A stretch of 64,000 nucleotides of DNA from the NCBI GenBank assembly GCA_034406715.1, contig CP137875.1, positions 744,001 to 808,000 on the forward strand. The letters are read 5' to 3'. Position 1 is the first letter of the stretch, and each line of letters begins with the position of its first letter. The translations under genes and the position numbers were made by a program. Positions 33,627 to 42,378 of this stretch are shown one piece after another. The DNA is from Rhodotorula mucilaginosa (lineage: Eukaryota > Basidiomycota > Microbotryomycetes > Sporidiobolales > Sporidiobolaceae). The notes under the pieces are model-generated. The model was given only the letters and a program-made list of their open reading frames with translations. It searched no databases and was not told where the DNA came from.

Positions 33627-36600
33627 TCAAAAGACTCCGGCCCCCTTGCCGCTCAGGAACAGCCTCGCCTCGTCCCGCTTGACCCACTCGCTCACCCTCC
33701 GCGCACACTTGACCATCGCAGCCGGAGGCAACAACGGCGACGTGCTCACGTACAACTCGAAGTCGTTCGTCATCTTTTGGTGGAAACGCACGCGTGCATC
33801 AGTTTTGCGGAGGTTTCTTGTTGTTTGCGCGAGAGAGAGAGCGACTCACCCAGCCGAGGACAGCTTCGTGCGACGTGCGCAGATATTGGACCGAAGCACC
33901 ACCACCGCCGCCTTCTCTCCCTCCGACGGTGGCAGCACTCGTACGAGGGTGCAGAGCCGCATGGAGGCGTTGATAGAGCGTCACGAGCCTGCGGTAGGGG
34001 GGTTTTATCGCCGCATGTCGGCGTGTGGCATGTCAGTCCACGGTGCTGTACTCAAGAAGCAGGAAGCGTACATGCAAACATGTCCTCCCCGTGGAGAAAT
34101 AGGCAAACCGACAGACTGACCTCATTCTCGCTCGAGTCGACGCCGCCACCGCGTCGTCGTCGTCGTCGTCATCCGCCCCCTCTTCAGAGATGGCAGCAGC
34201 AGCAGCATAATACTCCCCCTCCCACCTCGGCATCGTCACCTGCACTCTCTCCCGATCCTTGTACACAAAGTGTCTCAACCCGGGGATCGCCAACTCGCCG
34301 AGCGAGTACGATTGATGAGCTCGCGACATGAGGATCGAGTGCACGAGTCCGCCGTCTGCTGCTCCTGCTGCTGCTGCTGTAGATGCGGAGGTGGAGATGG
34401 AGGTGGAAGGAGGTGCTGGTAGAGGTGGATGATGCGGTGTCGACGAGGAGAAGGATCCCGAAGAAACGCCGCCGCCACCAGTCGAAATCGCAGAAGAAGA
34501 GGAAGAGGAGGAGGACAACAACCGCGCCTTGATCGCCTGCGCGACTTGTTGAACTCCGACGAATGCGTCCCGCCTCGAACTGAGAATCACCACCCCGATC
34601 CCGTCTTCCGCCTTCGCCCCTCCCTCTCCTCCTCCCCCTCCCCCTCCTTCCCCTCCGACTCTTGATTCGAATCTCAACGACGAGGACGCGGAAAGGGAAC
34701 AAGAAGAGGGAGAGGTGGGAGAGGTTTCGAGGAACGAGACGTAGGCGTGCAGGAACCCTCGGGGGTTGAAACGAGGCAGGCAGATCGGGAACCACGATTC
34801 GGCGCCCGGTTCGAGCAAGGGAGACGGTCGGCGTCGCGGTCGCGGTCGTGGTCGTGGTCTCGGTTTTGATCGTTGTTGTCGTTGGTCAAGGTTCTCGCCG
34901 CCTCCCCACGTCTGTCCTGCTTCGTCCTCGTCGTCTTCGTCGCCACCAGGTGGTCCCGACTCGGTCTCGTCGGACGAGGAGGAGGTCCGCCTCGGCGCAT
35001 ACACCGTCTCCAACAACAAATGGAAATCCGTCGGATGGATACTGTGCTTCTTGGGCCTCAAGAGGGTGACCAACCTCCCCTCGGCGAGTAACAGCACATA
35101 GAGGAGGTCGAGCGAATGGATCGATTCCTTGCCCGGGTCGAGGGCGCGCGCGAGGTCCGAGCGGAGGGAAGGCGGGAGGCGGTAGACTGAGATGGACGAG
35201 AGGGCGACGGCGAGCGAGGTTTGCAGGGTCGAGACGAGAGAGTCAAAGAACGGTTCGGTGCCTGGGGGGAGTTGGGGGGGGGGGGGGGGGGGGGGGGGGA
35301 GGGTTTTCGTTTCGTGTCGCGCACGTCGGGGTGCGTGTCAGTCCAGTCGTGTACTTCTCTCTCGCTCGCTCGCTCGACCGAGCGCAGCACGGGAAAAAAT
35401 GTGGACGTACCGCTGATGAGTTGCCGGAGGTCAAAGTTGCTCCTCTTGGCAAAGATGTTTTGCAGTTGCGAGACGGTCACGACGCTCAAGACTTGGAGGT
35501 ACAGGTAATCGAGGTGTTGGCGGAGCTGGTGTACCGTCGTCGTCAATGTGAATGCAAGCAAGGAAGGGATTTTGTCAGTCCTCCTCCTCTGCGTCTTTTG
35601 CTCTCTCTGGGTAACTGTAACCGGGAGAGTAGTTGTGCCTCGAGTTGAGAGTGGTGGCGTTTGAAGAATGCGAGACGAAAAGAGTGCAAGAGAGATAGCT
35701 AGCTCACGACCGCTTCCGGTTCGCCTTGCGAGCTGACGACGACGAGGTACAGGGGCGCTTTGAGGAGGAACGAGATCTTGGTCTGACCGACGTCGATGTA
35801 CCTATGAAGAAGATGACGGCGTGCGTGCGTGCGTGCGCAAACTGATCGTCAGCCCAAGCTTCTGTTTCTCCTTCGCTCGTTCGCTCGCTCGCTCGCTCGT
35901 TCGGAACGGCCCCCACGCCACGCTCAAGAAGGAATGGATGGAATCACACGGGGGAAGACAATGAGAGAAAGAAGCAGGAACGGACCGGATCTTGTCGCCT
36001 TCGTCGGCAAAGATGGAGACGATCGCTTGCATGACGCCGACCAGTCCCGTCGCGGCTTCTTCGCTCGAGTCTCTGCGCGAGCGAGCGGGCGGGCGAGAAA
36101 AGGAGCCGGGAAGGCGCGTGTGAGATGATCAGCAGCAGCATCGAAGGAACTCAACCCTGCCCGTGACCTTGTTTGGATCGCACACCCGACAGAGCGATGC
36201 GATGGATGGAGCAGGAAGGAGAAGGGGGAGGGGGAAAAGGGGGATAACGCACGAAGTGTAGACGAGTTTCCCGGCTGTCGACAGGATAAAGTACCTCCTC
36301 GGGAGGTACATCATCTCGATCAATTTATTCGCGGAGGCTGTAGCGGCGTCGAAGTCGGTTGAATTATCGCCCTCGCCGACTCTGACGCTCACCGCCGCCG
36401 ACGACGCCGCAGAGGACCCGGCCGGCTGCAGTGAGACGGAACGACCCGACTCCTCGTACAAGGCGGAGGAGGGAGGGGAAGCAGCCCTCGTCTGCCTCTG
36501 CTGATCGCGCACGACGCGCCGCGAGGAGGAGGACACCCATCTAGTCGGATTCGGGTTCTCCTGTCCTTGCGCCTTTTTGTTCGACTGAAGGATCTCGTCC

Positions 36601-37250
36601 CCTTGGCGCCTGGTTCGAGAAGAAGGAGGAGATGATGTCGCCGTCGTCGTCGTCGCCGTGTTGGCTGCCAAGAGATGGGCGCGGAGGAGGTCGCGCGGAT
36701 CGGGATGACCTTCTGAGCGCGAGATGAACTGGACGCGGTCATCTTCCCCCTCGTCGTCGTCGTCTTCGGTGTCCGCCTCTTCCTCCTCATCTTTGACAGC
36801 GCCTTTGCCAGCGCCGTCTTGGTCGTCGTCGTCGTCGTCTCTATGATCATCATCTCGCGCGTGTCGTTGTCTGTTGAGAGTGCCCGATGACGAGGAAGAA
36901 GCAGAAGCAGAAGCAGCAGCGGCAGCAGACGAAGATGACGCTGAATCGGAACGGCGGAGGGAAGCTGGTCCCGTCGCGGTGGTCGGCGGCGGTGAGGAGG
37001 ACAGTACTGGTTCAGCGGCGATCGAGGAGGAGATCCTGTTCCGGTGGACGCTCCTCTTGGCGTTCCGAGCCGTGTTTAACCTCCTCGCCAAGCCTTCGAG
37101 GCTCGAAGTCTCGTCGTCGTCGTCCGAGTGATGCGAGCGGATCGAGGTCGAGTCGGCGGCGGAGGACGAGGTGAGGGAAGCGGTTGCGGTCGAGGGGGAG
37201 CGCAGCTGGGCGAGCAGCGACGGCAGCAGCAGAGACGACTCGCTCGGCAT
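33627..37250 (-). CDS. MON1: Vacuolar fusion protein Mon1
   Basis: Seven exons (37250-36253, 36072-35986, 35801-35708, 35525-35411, 35261-34121, 33988-33850, 33773-33627) encode 906 residues. Mon1 with Ccz1 forms the GEF for Rab7/Ypt7 that drives endosome and autophagosome fusion with the vacuole. The first ~310 residues are disordered with Ser and acidic runs. The three longin domains follow: RRYFILSTAGKLVYTS, GVMQAIVSIFADEGDKIR, YIDVGQTKISFLLKAPLYLV, LRQHLDYLYLQVLSVVT and NFDLRQLIS; then SWFPICLPRFNPRGFLHAYVSFL, GLRHFVYKDRERVQVTMPRW, and the last exon NDFELYVSTSPLLPP with ARRVSEWVKRDEARLF. Low-complexity inserts (poly-Gly, poly-Ser, Arg/Pro repeats) enlarge the middle domain. The fourth intron has a 26-C run before its acceptor. 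Confidence 0.95.
35274..35299. repeat. 26-bp homopolymer G (plus strand) / C (gene strand)
   Basis: An uninterrupted run of 26 G on the plus strand. In MON1 orientation it is a poly-C tract 13-38 nt upstream of the exon-5 border, acting as the polypyrimidine tract of intron 4. Confidence 0.9.
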
Positions 37251-37718
37251 TACACCACTTGCACTTCGATCGGATCAACGAGGCGTCTATAGAGCGTCAA
37301 CCGGAGAGTCGGCCCCTTTCGGCCGACAGTTCGCTCACCTTTTGATCAAAGACTCTACCCAGGTACAGACATACTCGGAGACTATTCCAGCCTGTGCATG
37401 CTCGTCAGTTCCTCCCTACCCTATGCACTGCTCGCTGCCCGCATTTCCCCCGACTGACTGACTGACATCATCTCCTGGTGATCGAGTACAGCCAAGTCGG
37501 CGACTGTATCACGCTGCTACTCTGCTCGCGCGCCCGTCCATCTCACTCAGACCGACTGCCTCCGTGTTCCCCTCCGGTGAGCGCCGGTCCCTTCCGATCC
37601 TTGAACGTCGTCCCTCGACCTTCCCGAACCCGCTCTTCGAATCGCATCGTCACAATCGACGAGTGTACTGACCGAGCGATGACCTCCTCCTCCAGCGCAC
37701 CACATCCGATTCGTCACC
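37251..37718. promoter_or_regulatory. Divergent intergenic region MON1 / PDX3
   Basis: The 468 bp separate divergent start codons and must hold both promoters. A short run of CTGA units occurs near 37455-37468. An ATG at 37680 on the plus strand opens a different frame that overlaps the PDX3 start and could act as an upstream ORF. No TATA element is clear. Confidence 0.45.
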
Positions 37719-38552
37719 ATGTCGGCAACTCAGGACGGCAACGGCAAGGCGACCACCCTCGCCGCCGTCTCGAACCACGAAACGTACCTCTCGGAAGGGA
37801 TCCCCTCGGCCTCGTCCCTCGACCCGAACCCGCTCGTCCAGTTCTCAAACTGGTTCACCCACGCCCAATCCCAACCCCAACTCGTCCCCGAACCAGAAGC
37901 CATGGCCGTCTCGACCGTCCGCATGCCCGAAGGAGTCCCCTCGACTCGCGTCGTCTTGCTCAAACAAGTCGACGACACCGGACTCGTCTTCTACACCAAC
38001 TACAGTTCCCGCAAGGGCAGGGAACTCTTCCCCGACGGGGATTACGAGTCCGACTCGCCCCGCGGCGCCTACGTCTCGTGCGCGTTCTACTGGCGCCCCT
38101 TGCACCTCAGCGTCCGCTTCGTCGGCCGAGCTGAGAAACTCGACCGCGACTCGACCCAGAGGTACTTTGATTCGAGGCCCGTCGGGAGTCGCATCGGCGC
38201 CTGGGCGAGCGAGCAATCGACCGTCCTCGAGACCGGGGAACGGTCCCAACTCGAAGAGAGGGTGCACGACTTTGAACGCCAGTTTGGCGTCCCCATCGGG
38301 ACCGCGACCGGTGCCGGTTCAGCCGTCGCCGTCGGACCAGGCGCCGGTCCTTCTTCATCAGAACAGTCCTCGACCGCCGCGACCACCAAGATCCCGGTCC
38401 CGCCGTTCTGGGGCGGAGTCCGCATCGTCCCCTTCGAGGTCGAGTTCTGGGCCGGCAGGGAGAGTCGCCTGCACGACCGGTACAGGTACACGAAGCTGGA
38501 AGGGCAGGGTGCTGCGGGCGAAGCATGGAAGGTCGAGAGGTTGAGCCCGTGA
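37719..38552 (+). CDS. PDX3: Pyridoxamine/pyridoxine 5'-phosphate oxidase
   Basis: A single exon of 277 residues. The FMN enzyme oxidises pyridoxine or pyridoxamine 5'-phosphate to pyridoxal 5'-phosphate, last step of vitamin B6 salvage. Seen: DPNPLVQFSNWFTHAQ, EPEAMAVSTVRMPEGVPSTRVVLLKQVDDTGLVFYTNY, SRKGREL, AYVSCAFYWRPLHLSVRFVGRAEKL, YFDSRPVGSRIGAWASEQSTVL and the C-terminal PPFWGGVRIVPFEVEFWAGRESRLHDRYRY, covering FMN and substrate sites. A low-complexity Ala/Gly/Ser insert of about 35 residues interrupts the region just before PPFWGG, absent from compact bacterial enzymes. Most neighbours have introns; this gene has none in its coding part. Confidence 0.96.
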   Translation: MSATQDGNGKATTLAAVSNHETYLSEGIPSASSLDPNPLVQFSNWFTHAQSQPQLVPEPEAMAVSTVRMPEGVPSTRVVLLKQVDDTGLVFYTNYSSRKGRELFPDGDYESDSPRGAYVSCAFYWRPLHLSVRFVGRAEKLDRDSTQRYFDSRPVGSRIGAWASEQSTVLETGERSQLEERVHDFERQFGVPIGTATGAGSAVAVGPGAGPSSSEQSSTAATTKIPVPPFWGGVRIVPFEVEFWAGRESRLHDRYRYTKLEGQGAAGEAWKVERLSP

Positions 38553-38912
38553 GGAACCTGGGCGGCGGCGGTACTTTGTTTTCTCGTCCAGGATCTGTCT
38601 GCAAAGGACCTCGAGACCTTGTCCCCTGTACCTTACGGTTGATCAGGAGAATCTGTTGTTGCTGTCCGTGCAAGCTTGCTGTAGAGGGCGGGGGGGCTGA
38701 TCCGGGCCCAGAAGACAAGAAACCAGAGCAAATATCCGGACAATCTGGATATCCGTGCACTGCAGGTAGAGTTACGACAAAAAAAGGGGAACGGGCTGGA
38801 GTTTGTACAGAGTCGGTGCGGTAACGATGAGAGGGAGGGAGAGAGAGAGAGTAGATACAGAGTAGGAATTGTGGCGAAGTCAAAACGATCACAGACTTGC
38901 ACGGTGCCGCCC
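38553..38912. other. Convergent 3' intergenic region
   Basis: The 360 bp lie between the stops of convergent genes PDX3 and the Zn2Cys6 regulator, so both 3' UTRs and polyadenylation sites are here. A short GA run occurs at 38829-38850. No gene seen. Confidence 0.5.
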
Positions 38913-41439
38913 TCAAGCGAACCCCGCCGTGCGACGCAACAACCCGACCTCGTTGGCGAGCATCTCACTCGCCTTCCACCTCTGCGCCTGCACGCGCAAG
39001 AACCCTTCGCACAGGTCGAGGTCGCGCGAGATCTTTTCGAGTTCGAGGTGCGGATCGGCGCTCGTGTTGCTGAGCCAGGAATGGGCGCGGGCGGTCGTCG
39101 GGGGTGGCGAGTTGATCACGTTGTCGGCAGCGGTGGGATCGCTAGGAGGGGAGGAAACGGCGGCGGCGGCGTCGGCTTGGAGGTCCTCGCTGAGGATCAA
39201 GAGTCCCCGCGCGGCGACGACGAGACAACATCCAAAGAAAGGATGGTGAATCGTCTCGGGCCACGCGTACATCTGCATCGGTTCGTCCTCGTCGCCGCCG
39301 CCGCCGCCGCCGCCGCCGCCGTTGGATGACGAAGACGACGACTTGGCGGCAGTGGTGACCGAGTTGGTGCCAAACTCTTTGACGAGGCGAACGATCCCCT
39401 TTGCCGAACTCGCGATCGCGTACAAGTGTCTCGAGTTCGGCGCAGGTCGAGACGTCGTATCGAGCGAGCACGGCAAAGCGGGCGCGACGTACGGCGACAG
39501 AGGGGAAGCGGACGAGAGGATCAAGATCCCCCCGGCGAGGGCGAGCATCCCGCCGAGGATCCAATCCTGCCTCTTTGCGCGGTCGACCACGGCGTTCAAC
39601 TGGACCGGATAGGGCGGGAACTTCGCTTCCTTGAGGGCGTCGACGCAGACGTTGTGCACGTCGTGCACGAGGGTCAACACCTTGCGGAGGTAGGCGCACC
39701 GGGCTTGGTCCGTCTCGAGGGACCAGAGGTGGGCATAGTCGGTCGCGAGGAACGCGACGTGGAACGAGTACTTGCGCGCCGTCGCCTGGTTCAATTCGCT
39801 CGGGGGTGGGACCCGCGGTGACAAGATGGACGCGCGCTGGCCCGTAATGATCCCGAGTTGGACCTCGATCCCCCAGAGGTACCACCCCAAGTCCATCAAC
39901 TGGTCGACGTCTTCGAGTCCGCTCCTCGAAAAGACGGGGTCGTCGAGCACTGTCCGTTCGCCGTTCCACCCGCGCGCGAGCATGTGCCGGCACGCGTACT
40001 GGAGCAAGTCGATCGATCGCTGCCGCTCGCGTTGCGCAAACGCCAACACGGACAAGATCGCCGCCGCTTGCAAGTCGGCCAAGCTCGGGCTCGTCAACCC
40101 GTCCGCCGCGGCTCCGGCGCCCGGTTCGGTCAGGTCGACGCACGGACACGGTTTCTCGAGTGGGTCGAGGAGGCACTCGAGCGCTTCGGTCAGGATGGGG
40201 CGCGAACACGCGAGGTGAGAGACCAAGCCGCCGTGCGTCGAGGGGAGGAACGGCACCCATTCGTACGCCTCGTCGAGGAACCGAGCCGCGAGGGCGTGCA
40301 AGTGGCCGAGGTAGTACGGCGGCGGTTGTTGCTGTCCCAACTTTTCCGAGCCGATACCGGAGCCTGAGAGGTGCTCGTCACTGGACCCGAACGATGGTGC
40401 CGAGGGAGGGGAAGGTCGAGAGAGGCTGCCGTTGCTGCTCAGCGGCGAGAGGATGACCGGCGCTTGTTGTTGTTGTTGTTGTTGTGGTTGTTGGTGCGGC
40501 GCATATGCGGCGTACGACGTGCTCCCGATACCGCCTCCTGGCGTCGGAGGCGTCAAGGAGCCGGTGGTCGCTGTTGGGAAGTAGCCTTCTTGGTGGCTGT
40601 ATGCAGGCGCGACCGCGGCGGGGTAGTAGGGCTGGCCGTACAGGCCCACGGGAGGCTGAAGAGGGTGCGACGCGACGGGAGGCGACACCGAGGACAGAGA
40701 CGGCGCCATACCGGCCATCGTCGTCAACGCCGGCGTCCTTGGGGACGACGACGACAAGGGCGAAGAGGAAGACCGGTCCAACGACGGGACCGCTGCCGGC
40801 GGGGGGAGGGGTGGCACGAACGGCAAAGGGGGTTGCCGTTGTTCCGCGTCTTCTGGACTCGAGAGGCGTCCCGAGGTCGTCGACGAGGACGAGACGAGGT
40901 AAGGCTGTTGTTCGGCTTTGCGGCGTTGCTCGTGGCGGCGGTTGACTCGACCCGTGACAGCGGCGGCGCGCGCCGTCCCCGTCGACGAGTACGGCTGCTC
41001 CTCGAGGGAACTCGCTCCCGAATCGGAACTGTTCTGGCGGGTCTTCTCGGGGCGGTCGTCGGTGGCGTGCTGCTGTTCGCCGCCACTGCTCTCAGCGGCG
41101 GCGGCGGGCAACCTCCTTGGCCTGCCTTTTCTCTTCGAGGGGGCAAAGGTGCAGTCGATGCCGTTCTTGTCGCACCGCTCACAGCGCGGGTACGTCGCCG
41201 GTCCGCCGGGGTACATCGACGTGAGCCATTCCGAGTCTTCCTGGTCGAGGGCGTGCAGGAACTCTTCGCTGAGGCCTTTGCACTGCGGAGGGCGGGGGAG
41301 TCGAGGTTAGCACAGACACAGCTACAGAGGGGCCCTGAAGAAGAGACGAGGGGCTGACTTTGGTTTTGATGGTTCTGCAGGCGACGCAGGACTTTGACCT
41401 GCGTTGGCGTTGTCCCGTTACGGGGATGGGGCGAGTCAT
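38913..41439 (-). CDS. Zn2Cys6 fungal transcription factor with extended zinc-cluster loop
   Basis: Two exons (41439-41359, 41282-38913) encode 816 residues. Fungal Zn2Cys6 regulators bind CGG-type half-sites. The motif starts in exon 1 (SCVACRTIKTK) and continues in exon 2 with the third Cys, giving C-x2-C-x6-C; the second half CERCDKNGIDC gives C-x2-C-x6-C. The loop between halves is 32 residues, against roughly 5-16 in typical members. A basic KRKGRPRR patch follows. The next ~250 residues are disordered with Gln, Pro and Ser runs. The middle/C-terminal part resembles the fungal-specific TF middle homology region (HVAFLATDYAHLWSLETDQARCAYLRKVL; LDLCEGFLRVQAQRWKASEML). Target pathway unknown; neither divergent FHA nor convergent PDX3 gives a strong hint. 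Confidence 0.9.
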
Positions 41440-42378
41440 CTCAAGTACCAGCGGGTGGTATGGATCCCCTCAGCAGACGGAGGACTTGAGCCAACGGTCG
41501 GTGGCAGCAGCAGCTCGCGCAGAGTCGAGAGTTCCCGAGCCGAATGAGCGAATGCGGGCTCTGAATCCAGGTTCGAGCTGCTGGTTGACGTGGCAAAGTC
41601 GAGTGGCGGGCGAGATCTGCTGGGATCAGCTCGACGCCAAGTGTCGCCCTTGCATTCAGCGTCGACACAGTACAGCACACCCTGACTTGCAAGTCGAGTG
41701 CCGAGCGTTTCGTCTTGCTGGGGACGATCGAGTGTACGTGCGAAGGTCTGTTGCCGCCCGAGGGGAGGCGTGGCTTTCGGTTGTAATCGACGTTATTTGT
41801 AATGCGCATTACAATCAATTTCAACTCGACTACTGGCGAGCCCTCCTGCCTCGGTTCGCTCGTCATCCCCGGCGACAGTGCAGATCCAGCGCGCCCAGTT
41901 CTAAGGTTAGCGACCGAGACCTGTAGAGTGGGCGTACTGCAGTCTCGCTCTCGGAACGGCTTCACGCAACGGGGCGACGTCTCGCTCGCTCTCATCTTCG
42001 CTTCATCTCGACTCTCGCTTGGCTCGACGCCATCGCCCAGCTCGAACGAGGCAAGCAGTCCAAGTCAGAGTACGAGCACATGTGAGTCGAGCGTGGCAAT
42101 CAGCCGCCGGCGACGGGGTGGACCCTCGTCCGGATGTACGGTCCCCACCTCGCCTCGGCCCCTTCTCCCATCAACTCGCTCGCATGCTCGCATGCCCCCT
42201 TGCGCCGCATGCCCCAAGGGAAAGGTGGCCCTCGCAACTGACGAGCGCCTTGCCATTCACAGCTGACCCTCATCGCGCCCAACGACTCGGTTCATCCGCG
42301 TCGCCTGCCCTGACACGCGGACCCCAGACCCTACCCTACCTCGCTCAAGGGATCGTGCCCAAAGAGACGAGCAGCAGC
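41440..42378. other. Divergent intergenic region, Zn2Cys6 regulator / FHA protein
   Basis: About 940 bp between divergent starts. A GTGAGT donor-like site near 42081 and a CACAG acceptor-like site ending at 42262 could bound a 5'-UTR intron of the FHA gene. The frame of the FHA gene is open from about 42019 but contains no ATG before 42379. Confidence 0.4.

Noticed and set aside
40371-41357. Plus-strand Arg-rich open frame opposite the Zn2Cys6 regulator
   Set aside because: The sequence is Arg/Gly/Ala-biased as expected for the complement of a Ser/Pro/Ala-rich exon, and lacks any motif.
42019-42378. Possible N-terminal extension or upstream exon of the FHA gene, including a protein-like peptide (LDAIAQLERGKQSKSEYEH) before a GTGAGT at about 42081
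   Set aside because: There is no ATG in the FHA frame before 42379, and splicing the peptide-like segment to the next acceptor (42262) gives an immediate stop. It may be a 5'-UTR intron at most.
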